This document shows positions 56,913-64,000 of a stretch of DNA of 64,000 bases, in pieces. Each line of letters opens with the position of its first letter. The stretch's first letter is position 1. The stretch is from Armatimonadota bacterium (GTDB lineage: Bacteria; Bacillota; Desulfotomaculia; Desulfotomaculales; Nap2-2B), in NCBI GenBank assembly GCA_023511535.1, contig JAIMBK010000001.1, positions 1 through 64,000 on the forward strand. The letters are read 5' to 3'. The notes below the pieces were generated by a model that was not told the DNA's origin, made no database searches, and was given only the letters and a program-made list of their open reading frames with translations. The translations under genes and the position numbers were made by a program.

Positions 56913-59900
56913 ATGCCGAAGCGAACCGACTTGCAAAAGATCATGATTATCGGCTCCGGCCCGATTATCATTGGCCAGGCCTGCGAATTCGACTATTCCG
57001 GCTCCCAGGCCTGCCGGGCTTTAAGGCAGGAAGGATACCAGGTGGTTCTGCTCAACAGCAACCCGGCCACCATCATGACCGATCCCGAAATGGCCGACCG
57101 GACCTACATCGAACCGATCACCCCGGAAGTGGCGGAAAAAATCATCCGGCGTGAGCGCCCCGACGCCCTGTTGCCCACCCTCGGCGGGCAGACCGGCTTA
57201 AACCTGGCCGCCGAACTGCACCGGCGCGGGGTTTTGGCCCGGTACGGGGTGGAACTGATCGGCGCCAAATTTGAGGCCATCGAAAAGGCCGAGAAAAGAG
57301 ATCTCTTTAAAGCGGCCATGGAGCGGATCGGCCTCGCCGTCTGCCGCAGCCGCTACGTCAACTCGGTGGTGGAAGCCCTGGCCTTTGCCCGGGAAACCGG
57401 CTACCCCGTGATCGTCCGCCCTTCCTACACCCTCGGCGGAACCGGCGGCGGGGTCGCCCACAACGTCGACGAACTGCGCGAACTGGCCGCCCGCGGCATC
57501 GAACACAGCCCGGTAGGGGAGATCCTGGTGGAGGAATCCGTCATCGGCTGGAAGGAATACGAGCTGGAAGTGATGCGGGACCGGGCCGACAACGTGGTGA
57601 TCGTCTGCTCCATCGAAAACTTCGACCCGATGGGCATCCACACCGGGGATAGCATTACCGTCGCCCCCGCCCAGACCCTCACGGACAGGGAGTACCAGGA
57701 GATGCGCAACGCGGCCATCCGCATTATCCGGGAAATCGGGGTGGAAACCGGGGGTTCCAATATCCAGTTTGCGGTGCACCCCGAAACCGGGCGGATGGTG
57801 GTGGTGGAGATGAACCCGCGGGTTTCCCGGTCATCCGCCCTGGCCTCCAAAGCTACCGGCTTCCCCATCGCCAAAATTGCGGCCAAGTTAGCCGTGGGTT
57901 ACACGCTGGACGAACTGCCCAACGACATCACCCGGGAAACGCCGGCCTGCTTTGAACCGACCATCGATTACTGCGTGGTCAAAATCCCGCGCTGGGACTT
58001 CGCCAAGTTCCCCGGCGCCGACCGGACCCTGACCACTCAGATGAAATCGGTGGGGGAAGTGATGGCCGTCGGCCGCAACTTTAAGGAGGCCCTGCAAAAG
58101 GCCATCCGCTCCTTAGAGCAGGACCGCTACGGCCTGGGCGTGGACGGCAAAGACGAGCTGGCCGGGCTGTTCCCCGCCCTTCCGGAAAATCGCCCCGGGG
58201 AGCCAGAAGCGTCAAAACGGCGGGAAGAAAAGCTGCGGGAGGAAGTCCGGGCCAGGCTGATTACCCCCTGCCCGGAACGGATTTTTTACCTGCGCCACGC
58301 GTTGCGCCTGGGTCTGACCGTGGATGAGATTTACGCCTGCACCGGCATCGACCGCTGGTTTCTCCACAACCTCCGGGAACTGGTCGAGTTTGAGCAGAAG
58401 CTGGCCGGGGCGCTCGCCGATGGAGCGGGGAATTTGCCCCCGGACCTCCTGGAGCAGGCGAAAAAATACGGTTTTTCCGACCGCCAGCTGGCCTATCTGG
58501 CGCAAACGGAGGAGTCTTCCATCCGCCGGCGCCGGCTGGCGAGCCAAATCCGGGCGGTCTTCAAAATGGTCGACACCTGCGCGGCGGAATTTGAAGCCTA
58601 TACTCCTTATTTTTATTCCACCTACGGCCGGGAAAACGAGGCCGTCCCGTCCCGGCAGAAAAAGGTCATGATCATCGGCAGCGGCCCCAACCGGATCGGC
58701 CAGGGCATTGAATTCGACTACTGCTGCGTCCAGGCCGCCTATGCCTTGCGGGAAGAGGGCTGCCAGGTGATCATGGTCAACTGCAACCCGGAAACGGTGA
58801 GCACCGACTACGACACCTCCGACCGGCTTTACTTCGAACCGCTGACCTTAGAAGACGTCCTCAACATCTGTGGCGTGGAACAGCCGGACGGAATCATTCT
58901 GCAGTTCGGCGGCCAGACGCCGCTGAAGCTCGCCCGCTCTCTGGAAAAAGAGGGGCTGCCCATCATCGGCACCGCGCCAGCCAGCATCGACCTGGCCGAA
59001 GACCGGGAAAAGTTTTCGGCGCTTTTGCGGCGGCTCGGCCTCAAACAGCCGGCCAGCGGCACCGGCCGCTCGGTGGCCGAGGCCCGGCGGATTGCCCGGG
59101 AGATCGGCTACCCCGTGCTGCTGCGGCCTTCTTACGTGCTGGGGGGGCGGGCGATGGAAGTGGTTTACGACGAGGAGTCCCTGGTCGATTACATGAACCG
59201 GGCGGTGGCGGTTTCGGCCGGGCACCCGGTGCTGATCGACAAGTTCCTGGAGGGGGCCGTGGAAGTGGACGTGGACGCCCTTTCCGACGGCCGCCTGACC
59301 GTGATCGGCGGTTTAATGGAGCACATCGAGGAGGCCGGGGTGCACTCCGGGGACAGCGCCTGCTCCCTGCCCCCCTTTAGCCTGGCCCCCACGCACATTG
59401 CGGAAATGAAAAGGCAAACGGAACTTCTGGCGCGGGAACTGGCAGTGGTGGGGCTGCTCAACGTCCAGTTCGCCGTCGAAAACGGCGAAATTTACGTGCT
59501 GGAAGCAAACCCGCGGGCTTCCCGGACAGTCCCCTTCGTCAGCAAAGCCACGGGAATTCCCCTGGCCAGGCTGGCCACCAGGGTGATGCTGGGCAAAAAG
59601 CTGGCCGAACTCGGCTTCACCCGCGAATTGATCCCTGACCACGTGGCCGTGAAAGAAGCGGTCTTTCCTTTCATAAAATTTCCCGGGGTGGACATCGTCT
59701 TAGGTCCGGAGATGCGCTCCACCGGGGAAGTAATGGGCATTGACGACAATTTCGGCCTGGCTTTTGCCAAGTCCCAGATAGCGGCCGGGGTTCCCCTGCC
59801 GCTCAAAGGAACGGTGCTGCTCACCGTGGCCGATAAGGACAAGGGGGCGCTGCCGGCGGTGGCCCGGGGATTTGCGCAGCTGGGATTCAAGCTGCTGGCC

Positions 59901-60218
59901 ACCCGGGGGACGGCCCGCCTGCTGGCCGATCACGGTCTCATCGTGAAGACGGTCAAAAAAATGGGCGAAGGCCGGCCCAACATCGTGGACCACATCAAAA
60001 ACGGGGAGATTGACCTGATCATCAATACTCCCCTGGGGAAAGGGCCGAAATACGACGAGTACCACCTGCGCCGGCAGGCCATGATCAGCAACGTCCCGAT
60101 CATCACCACCATCCGGGGCGCCCAGGCGGCCCTGGAGGGAATCGCCAAAATGCGCGGCGGCCTGCGGGTAAAATCGCTCCAGGAATATCACCGGGAGGCT
60201 TCGTCCAAAATCATTTGA
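56913..60218 (+). CDS. carB: Carbamoyl-phosphate synthase large subunit
   Basis: 1101 residues behind GAGGAGGG. Two homologous halves, each with an ATP-grasp domain: [17 protein letters not shown] and [12 protein letters not shown] in the first; [17 protein letters not shown] and [14 protein letters not shown] in the second; oligomerisation and C-terminal MGS-like regulatory domain ([35 protein letters not shown]). It makes carbamoyl phosphate for pyrimidines and arginine. carA is not adjacent. A PyrR-type attenuator in the leader indicates pyrimidine control. The 3' end overlaps the convergent PIN gene by 31 nt. Confidence 0.96.
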   Translation: MPKRTDLQKIMIIGSGPIIIGQACEFDYSGSQACRALRQEGYQVVLLNSNPATIMTDPEMADRTYIEPITPEVAEKIIRRERPDALLPTLGGQTGLNLAAELHRRGVLARYGVELIGAKFEAIEKAEKRDLFKAAMERIGLAVCRSRYVNSVVEALAFARETGYPVIVRPSYTLGGTGGGVAHNVDELRELAARGIEHSPVGEILVEESVIGWKEYELEVMRDRADNVVIVCSIENFDPMGIHTGDSITVAPAQTLTDREYQEMRNAAIRIIREIGVETGGSNIQFAVHPETGRMVVVEMNPRVSRSSALASKATGFPIAKIAAKLAVGYTLDELPNDITRETPACFEPTIDYCVVKIPRWDFAKFPGADRTLTTQMKSVGEVMAVGRNFKEALQKAIRSLEQDRYGLGVDGKDELAGLFPALPENRPGEPEASKRREEKLREEVRARLITPCPERIFYLRHALRLGLTVDEIYACTGIDRWFLHNLRELVEFEQKLAGALADGAGNLPPDLLEQAKKYGFSDRQLAYLAQTEESSIRRRRLASQIRAVFKMVDTCAAEFEAYTPYFYSTYGRENEAVPSRQKKVMIIGSGPNRIGQGIEFDYCCVQAAYALREEGCQVIMVNCNPETVSTDYDTSDRLYFEPLTLEDVLNICGVEQPDGIILQFGGQTPLKLARSLEKEGLPIIGTAPASIDLAEDREKFSALLRRLGLKQPASGTGRSVAEARRIAREIGYPVLLRPSYVLGGRAMEVVYDEESLVDYMNRAVAVSAGHPVLIDKFLEGAVEVDVDALSDGRLTVIGGLMEHIEEAGVHSGDSACSLPPFSLAPTHIAEMKRQTELLARELAVVGLLNVQFAVENGEIYVLEANPRASRTVPFVSKATGIPLARLATRVMLGKKLAELGFTRELIPDHVAVKEAVFPFIKFPGVDIVLGPEMRSTGEVMGIDDNFGLAFAKSQIAAGVPLPLKGTVLLTVADKDKGALPAVARGFAQLGFKLLATRGTARLLADHGLIVKTVKKMGEGRPNIVDHIKNGEIDLIINTPLGKGPKYDEYHLRRQAMISNVPIITTIRGAQAALEGIAKMRGGLRVKSLQEYHREASSKII

Positions 60219-60670
60219 ACGAGTTTTTTACTGAGGCGAAAACCAATTATCCGCCAGGCATCTAAAATTTCATAAACTTCTTTTACAGAAAGAAGATTCC
60301 TCCTTAGGCTCAACATTATAACTCCTACGGAACCACTGATTTTAAAACCTGCTGAAACAGCAACCTTTCTTGCAAATAGATCATCGATCAGGGTAAGATC
60401 CGCTTCCATTTTTTGTGCAAGCAATAAACAGTGGGCTTCCCCGCTTGTCGGGTCCAAAGGCAGAAAAGTATCTTCTTCTGAAAAAGGACAAACTTTTAAC
60501 CAACCATTCTCTACTGCCTTGACCACTTCAGAATATCCAGGTCTGCCAACACTTATTTCCGCTAAAACCCTCTGTGGAACAAAAACGACCTTCCACAACT
60601 TATGTAGAAGGTCGAGCCTTTCCGCTGCCCCTAAAGCAATCAGTACCGAGGTATCAGCGATAACGATCAT
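60188..60670 (-). CDS. DUF3368-type PIN-domain toxin
   Basis: 160 residues. PIN residues are seen in [35 protein letters not shown] and [13 protein letters not shown] (catalytic Asp and Glu). DUF3368 PIN proteins pair with UPF0175 antitoxins, as here. It overlaps the antitoxin stop by 4 nt and the 3' end of carB by 31 nt on the opposite strand. Confidence 0.85.
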   Translation of the reverse strand: MIVIADTSVLIALGAAERLDLLHKLWKVVFVPQRVLAEISVGRPGYSEVVKAVENGWLKVCPFSEEDTFLPLDPTSGEAHCLLLAQKMEADLTLIDDLFARKVAVSAGFKISGSVGVIMLSLRRNLLSVKEVYEILDAWRIIGFRLSKKLVQMILDEASR

Positions 60671-60933
60671 AGTTCTTCCAGCTCTCTTAAAGTTTTTAGA
60701 TCCTCTTCAAGGTGTTCCTCGGTATACATTGGACCCAAACCTAACTTTCCAACCAGATCAAGGAAGTCGCTGTAAGACATGTCTGCCAATGCTGCTGCAC
60801 TTCCCATGCTCAATTTTCCTTCGGCATATAATCCTATTGCCAAATACCTTCTTACTTCCCGTGTTACGTTTTGTTTCTGTTGGGCTATTACAGATAAAAA
60901 CCGGTCCGGCAAATTTACTGTTAATGATGCCAT
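60667..60933 (-). CDS. UPF0175 family antitoxin
   Basis: ATG 60933 follows AGGGGTGA; 88 residues. UPF0175 hallmarks: VNLPDRFL, REVRRYLAIGLYAEGKLSMG and AAALADMSYSDFLDLVGKLG, a helix-turn-helix-like region. It is the partner of the DUF3368 PIN gene that overlaps its stop. Confidence 0.87.
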   Translation of the reverse strand: MASLTVNLPDRFLSVIAQQKQNVTREVRRYLAIGLYAEGKLSMGSAAALADMSYSDFLDLVGKLGLGPMYTEEHLEEDLKTLRELEEL

Positions 60934-60985
60934 ATTAGTCACCCCTGCAACCATTATACCACATACCTTTCCTTAGTAAATAAAA

Positions 60986-61024
60986 AATAAGCCGGTGCCC
61001 ATGCCAGGGCGCGCAGAAAATAAA
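60986..61024 (-). terminator. Candidate terminator of purC
   Basis: On the minus strand GCGCGCCCTGGCATGGGCACCGGC (interrupted stem) is followed by TTATTTTTTATTT. Pairing is imperfect, so confidence is low. Confidence 0.4.
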
Positions 61025-61029
61025 AAACC

Positions 61030-62052
61030 TTAAAGGTATTTTCTAATCTCCTGCACTACCTCCGCCAAAGAAGAAGTCCCCGCAAACCAGGGGCGGCCGG
61101 TGACTTCGTTGGCGTAGGCGCAGTAGAGCCGGGAAATCAGTTCCTTTAAACGCGGCGGCAACGGCGGGGGAGACTGCTCAACCAGCTCTTTCCATTTAAT
61201 TTTATCTTTCTTTTTGGCCGCTTCAACCTCCCGGTACCAGGCCGTTTCCTTGTAAAAAATCCGGGCCGCTTCCTTGCTCACCGGAATCCCCTGAAAAGTA
61301 AAGCGGCATTCGTCCAGGGTGCCCAAAGCGTCGATAACCAGCAGGTTGCGCTCCCCGTCGAAACCGAACTCCACTTTTCCGTCCTCGTTAACCAGCCCGG
61401 CCTTGCCGGCTTCCGCCGCGATCAGCCCGCCGATCGTCAGCGCGGCCCGTTTAATTTCGGCAACCTCCCCTTCGGTCAGCCCGGCCAGCTCTTTTGCCTC
61501 CGCCCAGCTAAGGTAACGGTCGCTGGCCTCCAGCTTCGTGGAAACGTCCAGCAGGGGCCTCTCCAGAACCTGGCCCGGCACTGGCCTTTCCGCCAGACCA
61601 AGGTCTTCCGGCTTTAAGCTGCCTTCCCGAAGCCGCCGGAAAACGCTGGAACCCGGCGGCAGAGCATGGCGGTAGATTACCTCCAGGGGAATCAGGAAAT
61701 TTCCTTTCTTTTCCTGGTAGACCGAATAGTCGTAGCCGCCTTCTTTAACCGCCGGCTCGATTACCCGGAGCAGCCCGACCTCCATGACGGCAACCGGCCC
61801 CGTCAGCTCCGTCAGCCTTTTTACCGCGCCGTTCTCCACCAACCCCCGGTAGTGGGTCCTGATTCCTTTTTCCTCCAGGCGTTCAAAAAAGTAGGCGCTG
61901 ACCAGGCACAGGGAAGCCCCTTTATGAGGGATATGGTCGGGCATTTCCCCCCAGTCAAAAACCGAGTAGCGGTCCGAAAAGGAAAACCGCCCCACACCGC
62001 CCGCCTCTTCTGTGGGCGGCACAAGCACCTGCAGATCTTTTACGCTGCCCAA
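61030..62052 (-). CDS. purC: SAICAR synthetase, long form
   Basis: TTG 62052 behind GGAGAG; 340 residues against about 235-240 for the usual bacterial enzyme. The SAICAR signature STKLEASDRYLSWAEA is present and the N-terminal KGASLCLVSAYFFERLEEKG aligns with the ATP-binding lobe. The C-terminal part (from about 270) is extra. It converts CAIR and aspartate to SAICAR. It is monocistronic here; no other pur gene is in view. Confidence 0.85.
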   Translation of the reverse strand: MGSVKDLQVLVPPTEEAGGVGRFSFSDRYSVFDWGEMPDHIPHKGASLCLVSAYFFERLEEKGIRTHYRGLVENGAVKRLTELTGPVAVMEVGLLRVIEPAVKEGGYDYSVYQEKKGNFLIPLEVIYRHALPPGSSVFRRLREGSLKPEDLGLAERPVPGQVLERPLLDVSTKLEASDRYLSWAEAKELAGLTEGEVAEIKRAALTIGGLIAAEAGKAGLVNEDGKVEFGFDGERNLLVIDALGTLDECRFTFQGIPVSKEAARIFYKETAWYREVEAAKKKDKIKWKELVEQSPPPLPPRLKELISRLYCAYANEVTGRPWFAGTSSLAEVVQEIRKYL

Positions 62053-62361
62053 AATAAATCTCTCCTATCCTTATCTGATCACAAAAACTATCGTTTTAGA
62101 TTTTCAGTAATGGGCGCTATGGGCAATTGGAACAATTTCAATCAAATCGTCTCTTCATCCTTTTCACCTGTTATTTTACCACTCCCGGCGGTCCTTTTCC
62201 AGCACCACCAGCAGTTTGCGGCGCATATTTTCAGGAATCTTTGTTATGCTAAACCAAAATAAAGGGAGAGAGGAAGCTGTTCCGGAAGGAAATTGAGGAA
62301 GTTTTCCAGGAGCTGGCTACCGGCCCGCAAGGGCTTTAGCCGGGAGGAGACCGCCCGGCGA
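62053..62361. other. Gene-free stretch between purC and the ABC transporter gene
   Basis: No complete gene is seen. A minus-strand fragment reading MRRKLLVVLEKDRREW (about 62227-62177) and a plus-strand fragment LFRKEIEEVFQELATG (about 62280-62327) look like gene remnants. The AT-rich part near 62085-62150 may hold the purC promoter. Confidence 0.4.
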
Positions 62362-64000
62362 TCAAACCAAATCTCTGAAGGCCTCTCTCAAGAGTCTTTT
62401 TGTATAAACGTGTTCCGGGTTTTCGAATATTTCAAAGGATACACCCGTTTCCACTATTTCACCTCGATACATAACGTAAACTTTATCGGCAATTTTACGG
62501 GCCAGATGCAAATCGTGAGTAATATACAGCATGGCAAATCCATGCCTGTTCTGGAGCGCTTTCAGCTCCCTTAAAAGATTGGCCTGGGTGGAAGGGTCCA
62601 GCATCGAGGTTACTTCGTCAGCAATCAATAATTTCGGCTTTGTTACCAGGGCGCGCGCGATGGCCAGACGTTGTCGCTGTCCTCCACTTAAGGCGTAACA
62701 GTAACGATTTAAAAATTCCGGGGAGACGGGCAACTGTACCTTCTGTAAAGCCTTCATTGCTTCTTCTTCCCTTTCATCTCTTTTGCCCCACTTAATTATG
62801 TCCAGCGGTTCTCTAACCACTTCCAGAACCTTCAGGCGGTGACTGGTGGCAGAGAATGGATCCTGGAAGATTATTTGCATACCCCCCACCATTTTAGTGG
62901 CCCATCTTCCCTCCACCTTTTTGTTTTTAAAAAATACCTGGCCCGCATCGGCCGGCAAAACCCCTGCCAAAATGTGGGCAAGCGTAGATTTGCCGGAACC
63001 GGATTCCCCCACCAGGGCCACCACCTCACCGCTTTTAATTTCCAGGCTGACTCCTTTTACCGCCTCAATTTCTCTCTCCTTCAAGATGTATTTTTTTCGA
63101 ATCCCTTCCGCCCTGAGAAACGTTTCGATGCCTCCCTTGTGACAGGCTACCATGCGCTCAAGGGCTACATACCTGAGGGGAGGTCTGGCCTGACGGCAAC
63201 TTTCTTCTCCCTGACAACACCGGGGATAAAAAGCACAACCTTCTATCGAGCCTCCCGGGGGAGGCTCTCCGCCGATTCCCCACAGGTCTTTATACCTAAA
63301 GAAATTGGGGGAAGAATTCAGCAAGCCGCGGGTATAACAGTGCAGGGGATTTTTAAGCACCTCCGAGGTAATCCCCAGCTCGACCACGCGCCCACAGTAC
63401 AGGGTCATCACTCTGGAGGTAAGCTTTTTAACTGCTCCCAAATCATGGGAGATTAAAATCATGGCAAAGCCCGACTTTTTCTGCAATTTCTGCAGCAACT
63501 GCAAAACTTCATTTTTACTTGCCGGGTCCAGCGACGTGGTAGGCTCATCCACAATCAGCAGTTCCGGATCACAGGACAAAGCCATGGCCAAAAGTACCCG
63601 CTGCCTCATTCCCCCTGATAACTGGTGCGGGTAACAGTGCCGCCACTCCGGCTCAAGGCCTGCCATTTCTAATAATTTTACAACCTTTTGGTCAATCTCC
63701 AGGGGGGATAAGTTATAATGAGCCCGCAAAGGCTCTCCTATTTGTTCTCCAATGCTGAGGACGGGATTAAGCACTTCCAGAGAGTTTTGAAACACCATGG
63801 CCATATCTTTCCAGCGATAATTCCTCAGCCTCTTTTCCGGCAACCCCACCAGGTTTTGACCCCTGTAAATTATTTCCCCTTCAACGCCAACCTGTTTTAG
63901 CAACCCCATTATCCCCAGGGCCAGGGTACTTTTCCCACACCCGGATTCCCCAATAATCCCCAGGCTCTCTCCTTTTCGAAGCTGCAGGGACACGCCGTCA
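62362..64000 (-). CDS. Double-NBD peptide/nickel-type ABC transporter ATPase (OppD-OppF fusion), 5' end outside window
   Basis: At least 545 residues; the frame continues past the right edge. First NBD: GESGCGKSTLALGI (Walker A), LSGGMRQRVLLAMAL (signature), LIVDEPTTSLDP (Walker B). The OppD-type cluster region is CAFYPRCCQGEESC. Second NBD: GESGSGKSTLAHIL, LSGGQRQRLAIARAL, LIADEVTSMLDP (Glu then Val for the usual DEPTS). It powers uptake of oligopeptides or a similar solute; membrane and solute-binding genes must lie to the right. Confidence 0.88.
   Translation of the reverse strand, partial: DGVSLQLRKGESLGIIGESGCGKSTLALGIMGLLKQVGVEGEIIYRGQNLVGLPEKRLRNYRWKDMAMVFQNSLEVLNPVLSIGEQIGEPLRAHYNLSPLEIDQKVVKLLEMAGLEPEWRHCYPHQLSGGMRQRVLLAMALSCDPELLIVDEPTTSLDPASKNEVLQLLQKLQKKSGFAMILISHDLGAVKKLTSRVMTLYCGRVVELGITSEVLKNPLHCYTRGLLNSSPNFFRYKDLWGIGGEPPPGGSIEGCAFYPRCCQGEESCRQARPPLRYVALERMVACHKGGIETFLRAEGIRKKYILKEREIEAVKGVSLEIKSGEVVALVGESGSGKSTLAHILAGVLPADAGQVFFKNKKVEGRWATKMVGGMQIIFQDPFSATSHRLKVLEVVREPLDIIKWGKRDEREEEAMKALQKVQLPVSPEFLNRYCYALSGGQRQRLAIARALVTKPKLLIADEVTSMLDPSTQANLLRELKALQNRHGFAMLYITHDLHLARKIADKVYVMYRGEIVETGVSFEIFENPEHVYTKRLLREAFRDLV

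Overview
The window looks like a chromosomal segment of an anaerobic, spore-forming Firmicute of the Peptococcaceae type (Pelotomaculum/Desulfotomaculum-like). This is an inference from gene content and by-eye GC-rich codon use; no species is claimed. Sporulation genes are plentiful: yabG, bofA, a SipL-like SPOCS/LysM protein, three GerP-like proteins, abrB with a Spo0A box, and the Bacillus-type large SRP RNA. Anaerobic metabolism is represented by a four-subunit 2-oxoacid:ferredoxin oxidoreductase, a CoA-ligase, a type-2 3-hydroxyacyl-CoA dehydrogenase-like SDR, a lyase of the HMG-CoA lyase superfamily and a BcrAD-type activator ATPase. GTG and TTG starts are common.

From about 7 to 39 kb, read on the minus strand, the gene order follows the origin-proximal block of Bacillus subtilis: tadA, tRNA-Ser genes, SRP RNA, dnaX, ybaB, recR, bofA, then a basic amino acid decarboxylase, tmk, holB, yaaT, yabA, rsmI, abrB (divergent), metG, tatD, yabE, rsmA and yabG. 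The block is interrupted by a kor operon with a P-loop ATPase, a PucR-type regulator, pckA (frameshifted here) and several toxin-antitoxin modules. Left of it (0-7 kb) is a small-protein cluster with a divergent YbaB paralogue, a two-gene SPOCS coat operon, a CAP-domain secreted protein and a trypsin-like protease. Right of it (39-43 kb) is a spore-coat-like locus (GerPC-like, Hsp20, two GerPA/PF-like, ferritin-like). Then come ileS, an ylm-type division cluster (yggS-sepF-proC-yggT), a TrpB2, an otsA with a palindromic operator, carB behind a PyrR-type attenuator, purC and the 3' part of a double-NBD peptide ABC transporter ATPase.

The most unusual signal is not a conventional gene. A family of intergenic elements combines (i) a short ORF whose product resembles M-[G/R]-T-F-[V/I]-L-[S/T]-I-K, often preceded by a Shine-Dalgarno-like AAGGAG, and (ii) a degenerate 7-bp tandem array (CCCTAAT/TCCTAAC type) that often runs almost directly into the Shine-Dalgarno of the next gene. 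Wherever the neighbouring gene is visible, the C-rich strand is that gene's coding strand. A second family of degenerate 8-bp repeats (CTTTGTGC type) often forms inverted pairs in other intergenic gaps. Five toxin-antitoxin modules, one frameshifted gene and one gene with an in-frame stop are also present.
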